Source: CAXMMR01 sp963692975
GTDB lineage: Bacteria > Pseudomonadota > Alphaproteobacteria > Acetobacterales > Acetobacteraceae
NCBI GenBank assembly: GCA_963692975.2
Contig: CAXMMR010000010.1
Span: forward strand, 1 to 64,000
Reading direction: 5' to 3'
DNA length: 64,000 nt
A program made the position numbers and the translations under genes. A model generated the notes under the pieces. It was given only the letters and a program-made list of their open reading frames with translations, did not search any database and was not told where the DNA came from. Shown piece by piece: positions 16,525-24,115 of this stretch; the first letter of the stretch is position 1, and each line of letters opens with the position of its first letter.

Positions 16525-17346
16525 CTACTCGCCGATGCTGACAAGGGCGCCGGAGACGCGGGCGGCGCGGAACTGGCTGGCGAACAGCCAGGCGGCGGCG
16601 AGCAGCCAGGCGAGGTTCAGCGCGCTGGCGGCGGCCAGCTCGTCCCAGCGCACCGTGCCGGTCGCGACCACGGCGCGTAGCCCTTCGAAGACGTGGCTCG
16701 CCGGCAGGGCATCGGCGACCCACCGCAGCGGCTCGGGCAGCACGCTGACCGGGTAGAACACCGCGGCAAAGGGGGTGACGCCGATGAACAGCGACCAGGC
16801 GAAGGCCTCCGCGCCGGCGCCGTGGCGCAGGATCACCGACAGCACGCCGAGCGACACCCACCAGCCCATCACCAGCAGGTTGATGACGAACAGCACCAGC
16901 ACCGGGCCGACGGACAGCACGTCGTAATGATAGAGCAGCCAGGTGACCAAGGCGGCCGGAACGATGCCGACGACGGTGCGCAGGAAGGAGACGCCGAGCA
17001 GGGCGGCGACCAGCTCGGAGGGGCGGAGCGGGCTGACGAACAGATGGCCGAGGTTGCGCGACCAGATCTCCTCCAGAAAGCTGATCGCGACCCCGAGTTG
17101 GCTACGCATCGCCACCTCCCACAACAGCACCGCGCCGAGCAGGGCGCCGATGGCGATCGCACCAGCGCCGGGCTGGGTGGCGCCGGCATGCGCCAGGCGG
17201 GAGGCGAAGAAGCTGCTGGTAAAACCCCAGATCAGCACCTGCAGGGTCGGCCAGTAGGCGAGCTCCAGCAGGCGCGGCCAGGAGCGGCGGTAGAGCGCCA
17301 GGTGGCGATACATCAGTCCCCAGATCCGGCGTGCCGAGCCGCTCAT
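16525..17346 (-). CDS. ABC-2 type transporter permease
   Basis: A 273-residue membrane protein with about six membrane segments and the ABC-2 signature region (SFLEEIWSRNLGHLFVSPLR, then FVINLLVMGWWVSLGVLSVI, then TPFAAVFYPVSVLPEPLRWV). The ATG at 17346 overlaps the stop of the ATPase gene (ATGA), which fixes both. It forms an exporter with that ATPase; NodJ-like or drug/polysaccharide exporters are the nearest families. The cargo is unknown. Confidence 0.88.
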   Translation of the reverse strand: MSGSARRIWGLMYRHLALYRRSWPRLLELAYWPTLQVLIWGFTSSFFASRLAHAGATQPGAGAIAIGALLGAVLLWEVAMRSQLGVAISFLEEIWSRNLGHLFVSPLRPSELVAALLGVSFLRTVVGIVPAALVTWLLYHYDVLSVGPVLVLFVINLLVMGWWVSLGVLSVILRHGAGAEAFAWSLFIGVTPFAAVFYPVSVLPEPLRWVADALPASHVFEGLRAVVATGTVRWDELAAASALNLAWLLAAAWLFASQFRAARVSGALVSIGE

Positions 17347-18161
17347 GCCCGCCCCTCCGCATCCATGACGTCCTCGGCGACGAGCTCTGCGGCCGTATGA
17401 GGCGGCGGCTCGGCGCCACGCGGTTGCCGGTCGCGGGCGATGTCGAGGAACACAGCCTCCAGGTCTTCGCGGCCATAGCGGGCGAGCAGCCCGGCGGGCG
17501 TGCCGTGGTCGACGGTGCGGCCCTGGCGCAGCATCAGCACGTCCGAGCACAGGCGCTCGACCTCGGCCATGTTGTGCGAGGCGAGCAGAATGGTGCAGCC
17601 GCTCTCGGCCTGGTAGCGCTCGAGCCAGGAGCGCACGAGGTCGCCGGTGTCGGGGTCGAGGCTGGCGGTGGGCTCGTCGAGCAGCAGCAGCTCGGGGCGG
17701 TTGATCAGCGACTTGGCGAGCGCCACGCGGGTCTTCTGGCCGGCCGAGAGCAGGCCCGCCGGCCGGTCGAGCAGGGCGGCGAGGTCGAGCTCGGCGGCGA
17801 GCTCGTCGATGCGGCGGTCGATGCGGCGGACGCCGTATAGATGGCCGTAGACGCGCAGGTTCTCGCGCACGGACAGGCGCGCCGGCAGGGACAGATAGGG
17901 CGAGGAGAAGTTCATCCGCGCCAGCGCGGCGAAGCGGTTGCGGGCGATGTCGTGGCCGAGCACGGTGATGCGCCCGGTCGTCGGTATGAGCAGGCCGAGC
18001 AGCATCGAGATCGTCGTCGTCTTGCCGGCGCCGTTGCCGCCGAGCAGGCCGAGGGTGCGGCCGGCCGGGACCGAGAAGCTGACGTCGTCGACGGCCAGCG
18101 TGCTGCCGTAGCGCTTGGTCAGGCGGTCAACGGTGATCGCGTCCGGGCGAGCGGCGGGCAT
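17343..18161 (-). CDS. ABC transporter ATP-binding protein (ABC-2 exporter, NodI/CcmA-like)
   Basis: A 272-residue ATPase with Walker A GLLGGNGAGKTTTISML (about residue 34), signature LLSAGQKTRVALAKSLIN (about 137), Walker B LLLLDEPTASLDPDTGDLV and switch histidine ILLASHNMAEVERL. It is the first gene of the minus-strand set ATPase-permease-histidine phosphatase. Repeat B2 lies directly upstream, in the gap to the divergent metallophosphatase gene. Confidence 0.92.
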   Translation of the reverse strand: MPAARPDAITVDRLTKRYGSTLAVDDVSFSVPAGRTLGLLGGNGAGKTTTISMLLGLLIPTTGRITVLGHDIARNRFAALARMNFSSPYLSLPARLSVRENLRVYGHLYGVRRIDRRIDELAAELDLAALLDRPAGLLSAGQKTRVALAKSLINRPELLLLDEPTASLDPDTGDLVRSWLERYQAESGCTILLASHNMAEVERLCSDVLMLRQGRTVDHGTPAGLLARYGREDLEAVFLDIARDRQPRGAEPPPHTAAELVAEDVMDAEGRA

Positions 18162-18202
18162 GGCGGGGCATTAGGGTGTGACGGGCTTGGCAGCAAGGCT
18201 TA

Positions 18203-18411
18203 GGAAGGAAGGCCAGGGCTCTGCCCTTGACCCGCTGGGGCCGTGAGGCCCCAGACCCCGGTCTTTGATTTTAGCCGGGCGCTTTCTTGCTTGGCGAAGC
18301 CGATCAGATTTTGTGCCAGCGGCACTGACCTCACCTGTCGAGCACGGATAAGTAATGGATTTTAAAGGCTTCGCCTTTAATGGGGTCCAGGGGCAAAGCC
18401 CCTGGCCTTTC
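18203..18411. repeat. Family B element, copy B2 (reverse orientation)
   Basis: CCAGGGC/GCCCTTG and GGGGCC/GGCCCC hairpins, a spacer containing CTTGGCGAAGCC, then AAAGGC/GCCTTT and CCAGGGGC/GCCCCTGG. It is unusual in sitting between two divergent genes. Confidence 0.9.
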
Positions 18412-18440
18412 TTTTTTGTGTCGTCTGCTAGGTTGATCCC

Positions 18441-19151
18441 ATGCTGAAGCTGTCCGACGCGCCCGGCACGATCCCTGACGAGCGGCGGGTTTATGCCATT
18501 GGCGACGTGCATGGTTGTGACGATCAGCTGGCGGCGATGCATGCGCGGATTGCGGCCGACTGCGCCGAACGGCCGGTGGGCGAGGCGGTGCTGGTGCATC
18601 TTGGCGACTATGTCGACCGCGGGCTGGACAGCGCCGGGGTGCTGCGGCGCATCGGCGTGCCGCCGGCCGGCGTCGCACGCGTGGTCAATCTGTGCGGCAA
18701 TCACGAGGTGATGATGCTGGATGCGCTGGACGGCTGTTCGGATCAGACCGCCGAGGCGTGGCTGCTCAATGGCGGGAGCGCGACGCTCGCCTCGTTCGGC
18801 GCCGGCGACGCGCCGCGCGCCGAGTGGGCGGGCCTGGTGGGCGCAGCGACGCGCAAGCAGCTCGACAACCTGAAGCTCCGTCATCTCGAGGGCGGCTACC
18901 TGTTCGTGCATGCCGGGCTGCGGCCGGGCGTGGCGCTGGCCGAGCAGTCGGCGCACGACATGCTGTGGATCCGCGAGCCGTTCCTGTCCTCGAGCGCCGA
19001 CCATGGGCTCGTGGTGGTCCACGGCCACACGCCAAGCGCCCAGCCGGTGCTCCGCCGCAATCGGATTTGCCTCGACACCGGGGCGGCGTTCGGCGGGCGG
19101 CTAACCTGCGCCGTGCTGGAGGGCGGCCGGATCGGCTTGATCGCTGTCTGA
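18441..19151 (+). CDS. Metallophosphoesterase, serine/threonine phosphatase (PPP) type
   Basis: A 236-residue calcineurin-like phosphatase with all core motifs: GDVHGCDDQL (about residue 23), HLGDYVDRGLDSAG (about 53), LCGNHEVMMLDAL (about 83), then HAGLRPGV and VVVHGHTPSAQPV towards the C-terminus. It resembles bacterial PrpA/PrpB-like and diadenosine-tetraphosphatase-like enzymes. The substrate is not predictable. It is followed after 50 bases by the HldE-like gene. Confidence 0.88.
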   Translation: MLKLSDAPGTIPDERRVYAIGDVHGCDDQLAAMHARIAADCAERPVGEAVLVHLGDYVDRGLDSAGVLRRIGVPPAGVARVVNLCGNHEVMMLDALDGCSDQTAEAWLLNGGSATLASFGAGDAPRAEWAGLVGAATRKQLDNLKLRHLEGGYLFVHAGLRPGVALAEQSAHDMLWIREPFLSSSADHGLVVVHGHTPSAQPVLRRNRICLDTGAAFGGRLTCAVLEGGRIGLIAV

Positions 19152-19201
19152 ACACCGGGGCAGGCTTGCCGTGGCGGCCCTGGAGCCGCTAGGCGTAGCC
19201 G

Positions 19202-20611
19202 ATGGATGACGCCGCCGTGCCGCAGCATACGCCGGACGACGCGTTCCGCCCGGAACTCGCCGACGACGTCCGCCGCCTCGCCAAGGCCAGCGTGCTGGTG
19301 GTCGGCGATGCGATGCTGGATCGTTACCTCTACGGCCAGGTGTCGCGCATCAGCCCCGAGGCGCCGGTACCCGTGCTCGCCGTGCAGCGCGAACTGGCGC
19401 TGGCCGGCGGGGCCGGCAACGTGGTGCGCAACCTCACCGCCCTGGGTGCGGCGGTCGCCTTCGTTTCGGTGGTCGGTGATGACCAGCCGGGCTCTGACCT
19501 CACCGGGCTGATCGGCGGGCAGCCGAACGTCGAGCCGTGGTTGCTGGTGCAGGGCGCGCGCTGCACCACGGTCAAGACGCGGTTCATCGCGCGCGGCCAG
19601 CAGCTGCTGCGGGCCGACCACGAGGAGACCGGGCCGATCCATCCGAAGATGGTGGAGCGGATGCTGCGCATCGTCGGCGACGCGCTGGCGGCGACCTCGG
19701 TGACGGCGCTGTCGGATTACGGCAAGGGCGTGCTGGCGGGCGAGGTGCCGGCCAACATCATGGAAGCGGCGCGGCGGGGCGGACGGCCAGTGGTGATCGA
19801 TCCGTTCGGCGCCGACCTCTCGCGCTACGAGGGCGCGGACCTCGTGGTGATCACGGCGAGCGAGCTCTCGGCGGCCTCCGAGGACGCGGCCGGCATCGCT
19901 GCGGCCGCCGGCCGGCTACGCGAGCGGCACCAATTCGGCGGCGTGCTGGTCAATCGCGAGCTGCACGGGCTGACCCTGGTGCAGGCCGGCCTGGAGGCGC
20001 TGCACGTGCCGTCGCTGGCGAGCGAGGTGTTCGACAATGCCGGCGCGCAGGACAGCGTGGTCGCGACCATGGCGGCGGCGATGGCGGCTGGGCTCGACCG
20101 CTCGGTGGGCGCGCGGCTGGCGGCGCTGGCTGCCGGGATCGTCATCGGCCAGCCTGGCCTGGCGGTGGCGACCGTCGACGACATGCTGGGCGCGCTGACG
20201 CCGCAGGGCCGGGCGCTGCGCAAGATCGTCAGCCGCGAGGTGGCCGCCGAGCAGGTCGAGCGGTGGCGGCGGCTCGGCTGGCGCACCGGCTTTGCCGCCG
20301 GCATCCTGGACCCGCAGAGCGCGCATGACCGGCGACGGCTGGAGCGGGCGCGGGCCGCCTGCGACCGCCTGGTGGTGGGGCTCAGCGCCGAGGGTTTCGA
20401 GCCAGCGACGCCGCTCGCCGAGACGGCGCATGCCGAGACGCTGGCTTTGCTGGCCGGGCTGTCGTCGGTGGACCTGGTGTGCCTCTACGACGAGAGCGGG
20501 CCGGAGCAGACGCTGCAGGTGCTGCGGCCGGAGCTGCTGGTGGAGAGCGGCAAGGCGGCCAGCGTGCGGGAGCTGGTGACGAGCTGGGGGGGCGAGGTGC
20601 TCGAGGTTTGA
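19202..20611 (+). CDS. HldE (RfaE)-like protein with degenerate active-site motifs
   Basis: A 469-residue protein aligned end to end with bifunctional heptose-7-phosphate kinase / heptose-1-phosphate adenylyltransferase. The PfkB-type kinase half keeps GDAMLDRYLYGQVSRISPEA, GGAGNVVRNLTALGA and KTRFIARGQQLLRAD, but the anion-hole GAGD is GAQD (residues 281-284, DNAGAQDS). The adenylyltransferase half keeps the family frame (ARAACDRLVVGLSAEG, LRPELLVESG, SWGGEVLEV). However, the catalytic CFDxxHxGH region reads ILDPQSAHD (368-376), and the C-terminal STT segment is missing. It is probably inactive as a nucleotidyltransferase and perhaps changed as a kinase. No canonical hldE is present in the window. 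Confidence 0.82.
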   Translation: MDDAAVPQHTPDDAFRPELADDVRRLAKASVLVVGDAMLDRYLYGQVSRISPEAPVPVLAVQRELALAGGAGNVVRNLTALGAAVAFVSVVGDDQPGSDLTGLIGGQPNVEPWLLVQGARCTTVKTRFIARGQQLLRADHEETGPIHPKMVERMLRIVGDALAATSVTALSDYGKGVLAGEVPANIMEAARRGGRPVVIDPFGADLSRYEGADLVVITASELSAASEDAAGIAAAAGRLRERHQFGGVLVNRELHGLTLVQAGLEALHVPSLASEVFDNAGAQDSVVATMAAAMAAGLDRSVGARLAALAAGIVIGQPGLAVATVDDMLGALTPQGRALRKIVSREVAAEQVERWRRLGWRTGFAAGILDPQSAHDRRRLERARAACDRLVVGLSAEGFEPATPLAETAHAETLALLAGLSSVDLVCLYDESGPEQTLQVLRPELLVESGKAASVRELVTSWGGEVLEV

Positions 20612-20771
20612 AGCAAAGGCGAGGGGCGTCGCCCCTCGACCCGATTAAAGGCGGAGCCTTTAAAATCCATTGGATGGCTTTGCCAAGCGAGACAGCGCCC
20701 GTCTGGCTCCAAACAGATGGGGGTCTGGGGCCTCAGACCCCAGCGGAGTCCAGAGGCAGAGCCTCTGGCCT
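20612..20771. repeat. Family B element, copy B3 (forward orientation)
   Basis: GAGGGGC/GCCCCTC and AAAGGC/GCCTTT hairpins, a spacer with TGGCTTTGCCA, then GGGGTCTGGGGCC/GGCCCCAGACCCC-like and CCAGAGGC/GCCTCTGG hairpins. It fills the gap between two convergent genes, and its last bases touch the moaE stop codon. Confidence 0.88.
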
Positions 20772-21219
20772 ACCAGCGACGCGCCGCGGTGTCGTCGGCC
20801 TCGCGCGCCTCCACCCAGCGCGTCTGGCCGTCTGGCGTTGACTCAGACTTCCAGAACGGCGCTGAGGTCTTGAGCCAGTCGATCAGGAAGCCGGTGGCGT
20901 CCAGCGCGTCCTGGCGGTGCGGGGCGGCGGCGAGGACCAGCACGATCGCCTCGCCGGCGGGCAGTCGGCCGACGCGGTGGATGACGGTGCAGCCGAGCAG
21001 GCCGAAGCGCTCTTCGGCGCGCTCGGCGATGGCGGCAAGCGAGCGCTCGGTCATGCCGGAATAGTGCTCCAGCGTCAGCGCCGTGACCTCCCGTTCGGGC
21101 GTGCTGCGCACCGTGCCGACGAAGCAGCCGATGCCGCCGACCTCGTGCCGGCCGTCGCTGAGAGCTGCCAACTCGCGCGCAACGTCGAACGGCTCGGCCT
21201 GGACGCGGATTGTCGCCAT
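20770..21219 (-). CDS. moaE: Molybdopterin synthase catalytic subunit MoaE
   Basis: A 149-residue protein with the MoaE hallmarks GGIGCFVGTVRS (about residue 28), ALTLEHYSGMTERSL (about 47), IHRVGRLPAGEAIVLVLAAA (about 80) and the catalytic lysine region LKTSAPFWKSE (about 115). With MoaD it inserts sulfur into precursor Z to make molybdopterin. It lies 14 bases downstream of moaD in the same operon. Its stop codon sits on the edge of repeat B3. Confidence 0.95.
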   Translation of the reverse strand: MATIRVQAEPFDVARELAALSDGRHEVGGIGCFVGTVRSTPEREVTALTLEHYSGMTERSLAAIAERAEERFGLLGCTVIHRVGRLPAGEAIVLVLAAAPHRQDALDATGFLIDWLKTSAPFWKSESTPDGQTRWVEAREADDTAARRW

Positions 21220-21233
21220 CTCAGCCGGCCCTC

Positions 21234-21500
21234 TCAGCCGCCCGTGACGGGCGGGAAGAAGGCGACCTCGTCGCCGGGGGCGAACCGAACGTTGAGCGAG
21301 GCGAACTCCTGGTTCAGGGCGACACGCACGAGGCGCGGGTTCTCGAAGGCGGAGGCATGCGCGGCGTCGCGCGCGGCGAGCCAGCCGACAAGCTCGCCCA
21401 GCGTTGCAATCCCGGGAGGCGCGACGACGCGCTCCGAGGCGAGGCCGACCCGCTGCCGCATCCAGGCGAAATACAGGATTTCGAGCGTCGTGCCGTCCAT
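21234..21500 (-). CDS. moaD: Molybdopterin synthase sulfur carrier subunit MoaD
   Basis: An 88-residue ubiquitin-fold protein ending in the essential Gly-Gly (FFPPVTGG), which is thiocarboxylated and delivers sulfur to MoaE. It begins LEILYFAWMRQRVGLASERV, typical of MoaD. It is encoded between a lipoprotein-like gene and moaE on the minus strand, downstream of pgsA, an arrangement common in alphaproteobacteria. Confidence 0.94.
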   Translation of the reverse strand: MDGTTLEILYFAWMRQRVGLASERVVAPPGIATLGELVGWLAARDAAHASAFENPRLVRVALNQEFASLNVRFAPGDEVAFFPPVTGG

Positions 21501-21510
21501 CCGGCGCCGG

Positions 21511-22146
21511 CTATTTCGGCGTCGGGATCGTGGTGACGGTCCCGCTCGGGCCGATGACGGTGCTGGTGCCGTTGCCGTTCGGCACCATGATGGAGCCAGG
21601 TGCGACGCCCGGCGTATGGCCGTTCAGTGTGCGGTAGCCTGTTGTGCCGCCGGTGTCGGTGGCGCCGCCGGTGCCGGGGATCAGCACTGTGGTGCCGGTG
21701 CTGTCCGGCGTGATCGGCGGCAGCGGCACGTTGGACTGCACGCCCGGGCGGCCGGGCGGGGGAAGCGGCGGCTGATTGTTTTCGGGCGGGGTGGAGCTGC
21801 CCTTCTCGTAGGGACGGTGCGGCTTGCCAGGCGGTGCGCCGTTGGGTTGCCCGCTGATCGGGTATTGCTGCTGCTGTTGGCTGAAGTCGGCGTTCTGCTG
21901 CCGCTCGATGTCGGCGAGCGAGGGCTGCGGCGGCGGCGGGCCCGGCCAGATATTGCCCGGCTCGGTGAGCAGCGGCGGCGGGGTCGACATGTCGCCCTCG
22001 ACCTTGCGGGTGTTCTCGGATGCACCCGGCGGCAGGTTCGGGTTCGAGCCCGGCACCTGATGGACGTCGCCCAGGAACGTGTAGAAACCAGAGCCGGAAC
22101 AGCCGCTTAGCAGCACAGCCGCGGACAGCCAAAGCACTCGACGCAT
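21511..22146 (-). CDS. Hypothetical Pro/Gln/Gly-rich lipoprotein
   Basis: A 211-residue protein with a lipoprotein signal (MRRVLWLSAAVLLSGCSGSG, lipobox LSGC at about residues 13-16). The mature part is of low complexity: PPPPQP at about residue 72, a run of five glutamines near 90, Pro-rich linkers, and a C-terminal Gly/Thr-rich half (TGTTVLIPGTGGATDTGGTT, then GNGTSTVIGPSGTVTTIPTP). It is probably an outer-membrane or periplasmic lipoprotein with a disordered body. It stands between pgsA and moaD with an 11-base gap to moaD, so it is probably co-transcribed. I know no functional family for it. Confidence 0.8.
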   Translation of the reverse strand: MRRVLWLSAAVLLSGCSGSGFYTFLGDVHQVPGSNPNLPPGASENTRKVEGDMSTPPPLLTEPGNIWPGPPPPQPSLADIERQQNADFSQQQQQYPISGQPNGAPPGKPHRPYEKGSSTPPENNQPPLPPPGRPGVQSNVPLPPITPDSTGTTVLIPGTGGATDTGGTTGYRTLNGHTPGVAPGSIMVPNGNGTSTVIGPSGTVTTIPTPK

Positions 22147-22394
22147 GGGCACCAGGCTCCTAGTGCAGCCAGCGATCAGGTATCGACACCTCATCTCAGG
22201 CTGCTCGGCAAAACAGCGAGCGGGAACTTTCGCCCGGCGGGTCGGCGCGCGGCGGGCCCCAGCCGCGTTGCCACCTGAGCTCGCGCGACGCGCCCCGCCA
22301 TCATGGACACGCCGGCGCGAGGCAGTCTGCCCGTCGGTCACGCGACACTCAAGCGCGCCGCGGTTGCGCTGCGGCATATCGTCTCGGCGGTGTA

Positions 22395-22997
22395 TCAAGG
22401 CTGCATCGCGCCGGCGCCCTTCGGCCGGATCCGGCCGACATGCTGCAGCCCGGCCATCAGGTAGTCCCAGCCGGTGATCAGGGTCAGCGCCGCTGCTGTC
22501 CAGAGCATCAGCCCGCCGATAAGGCCGACCGGCAGGAATTGCAGGCCGAGCAGCCAGCCAGTGCTGTCGCCGGCGAGCAGGGTGCCGAGGGCGGCCATCT
22601 GAAACCCGGTCTTCCACTTGGCCAGCCGGGTCACCGGCAGGCCGACGGCAAGGCCGGCAAGATATTCGCGCAGGCCGCTGACCAGGATTTCCCGCAGCAG
22701 GATGATGATCGCCGGATAGAGCGCGAGCAGGGGCAGGCGGCCCTCGCCGGCCAGGATCATCAGGCAGGCGCCGACCAGCAGCTTGTCGGCAATCGGGTCG
22801 AGCATGCGGCCGAGGTCGGAGAGCTGGGAGCGCCCGCGGGCGATGCGGCCGTCGAGATAGTCGGTGATGCCGGCGAGGGTGAAGATGACGCAGGCGGCGA
22901 GGTCGTAGAGCGGCAGGCGGATGGCGACGCAGGCGACGAGCAGCGGAATGGCCGCAATCCGGGAGAGCGTCAGCAGGTTCGGAAGGTCGGTCAGCAT
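22395..22997 (-). CDS. pgsA: CDP-diacylglycerol-glycerol-3-phosphate 3-phosphatidyltransferase
   Basis: A 200-residue integral membrane enzyme that makes phosphatidylglycerophosphate, the first committed step of phosphatidylglycerol synthesis. The CDP-alcohol phosphotransferase motif D(x)2DG(x)2AR(x)8G(x)3D(x)3D is complete: TDYLDGRIARGRSQLSDLGR followed by MLDPIADKLL at about residues 43-75. It begins MLTDLPNLLTLSRIAAIPLL, as usual. It lies upstream of the lipoprotein and moaD-moaE on the same strand. The 248 bases between it and the lipoprotein gene hold no feature I can name. Confidence 0.95.
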   Translation of the reverse strand: MLTDLPNLLTLSRIAAIPLLVACVAIRLPLYDLAACVIFTLAGITDYLDGRIARGRSQLSDLGRMLDPIADKLLVGACLMILAGEGRLPLLALYPAIIILLREILVSGLREYLAGLAVGLPVTRLAKWKTGFQMAALGTLLAGDSTGWLLGLQFLPVGLIGGLMLWTAAALTLITGWDYLMAGLQHVGRIRPKGAGAMQP

Positions 22998-23042
22998 GCG
23001 CTCGCGACCGTAAAGGAGAAATCAAGCTTGGGCGAGGTTCAG

Positions 23043-23246
23043 TAAGGCAAGGCAAGGGGCTTTGCCCCCTTGACCCCATCAAAGGCGGAGCCTTTGAAAT
23101 CCATCCGTCGTTGTCGCCGTGGTAGAGCGGTGGCGCCTGAAGATTGTCTGCATGGCTTCGCCACGTAAGACCAGGGTTACGCACTTATAAAATGGGGTCT
23201 GGGCCGCGGGCCCCAGCGGAGTTCAGAGGCAGAGCCTCTGACCTTA
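23043..23246. repeat. Family B element, copy B4 (forward orientation)
   Basis: AAGGGGC/GCCCCTT and AAAGGC/GCCTTT hairpins, a spacer, then GGGGTCTGGGCC/GGGCCCC and CAGAGGC/GCCTCTG hairpins. It lies between nadC and pgsA, both on the minus strand. Confidence 0.88.
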
Positions 23247-23249
23247 CCT

Positions 23250-24104
23250 CTATCCCTCGTCGAGCCCGATATCGAGCACGGTGACGCTGTGGGTCAGCCA
23301 GCCCAGCGAGATCAGGTCGACGCCGCTGGCGGCGATGGCGGGGGCGGTGTGCTCGGTGACGCGGCCTGAGGCTTCGGTGAGGGCGCGGCCATTCACCAGG
23401 CGGACGGCCTCGGCCAGCATGGCGGGAGACATGTTGTCGAGCAGGATGGCGTCGGCGCCGATGGCGAGGACAGCGTCGAGCTGGGCAAGGGTGTCGACCT
23501 CGATCTCGATCTTGACCAGGTGGCCGGCGGCGGCGCGGGCGGCCAACAGGGCGGGGCGGACGCCGCCGGCGATGGCGATGTGGTTGTCCTTGATGAGCAC
23601 GGCGTCGTCCAGGCCGAAGCGGTGATTGGAGCCGCCGCCGGCGCGCACCGCGTATTTCTGCACCGCGCGTAGGCCAGGCAGGGTCTTGCGGGTGCAGACG
23701 ATGGCGGCGTGGTGCGGGCGCACGGCGGCGACGATGCGGGCGGTGGCCGAGGCGATGCCGCTCAGGTGACCGAGGAAGTTCAGCGCCACGCGCTCGCCGG
23801 TGAGCAGGCCGCGAGCCGGGCCGCTGATCGTCGCGATGACGTCGCCGGGGGCAACCGGGCTGCCGTCCGGGCGGGCGACCTCGATGGTGAGGCGTGGCTC
23901 GATCAGGTGGAAGGCGAGGCAAGCGAGGTCGAGCCCGGCGATGACGCCGGGCTCGCGGGCGACGAGGCGGGCGCGGGCCATCAGGTCCGCCGGAACGATG
24001 GCGTCGGTGGTGATGTCGCCGGCGCGGCCGAGGTCCTCGAGCAAGGCGGCCCGCACCAGCGGCTCGAGCATGATCTTCGGTAGTGGCGGCAGGTTGGCGG
24101 ACAC
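23250..24104 (-). CDS. nadC: Nicotinate-nucleotide pyrophosphorylase (carboxylating)
   Basis: A 284-residue quinolinate phosphoribosyltransferase that makes nicotinate mononucleotide from quinolinate and PRPP. Motifs seen: ALLEDLGRAGDITTDAIVP (about residue 18), NFLGHLSGIAS (about 106), CTRKTLPGLRAVQKYAVRAG (about 133), NHRFGLDDAVLIKDNHIA (about 157), ADAILLDNMSP and SASGVDLISLGWLTHS-like end segment. I chose GTG 24104, which gives VSANLPPLPKIM before the conserved core; ATG at 24071 is possible. It starts 12 bases after the nadB stop, as the last gene of nadA-nadB-nadC. Confidence 0.94.
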   Translation of the reverse strand: MSANLPPLPKIMLEPLVRAALLEDLGRAGDITTDAIVPADLMARARLVAREPGVIAGLDLACLAFHLIEPRLTIEVARPDGSPVAPGDVIATISGPARGLLTGERVALNFLGHLSGIASATARIVAAVRPHHAAIVCTRKTLPGLRAVQKYAVRAGGGSNHRFGLDDAVLIKDNHIAIAGGVRPALLAARAAAGHLVKIEIEVDTLAQLDAVLAIGADAILLDNMSPAMLAEAVRLVNGRALTEASGRVTEHTAPAIAASGVDLISLGWLTHSVTVLDIGLDEG

Positions 24105-24115
24105 CGCTGTGGGAT

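Noticed and set aside
20770..23184. Long antisense and run-on frames around the moaE-pgsA region, including one of 557 codons on the minus strand from 23184
   Set aside because: The 557-codon frame includes the true lipoprotein at its 3' end, but its upstream part is an out-of-frame reading of pgsA and repeat B4.
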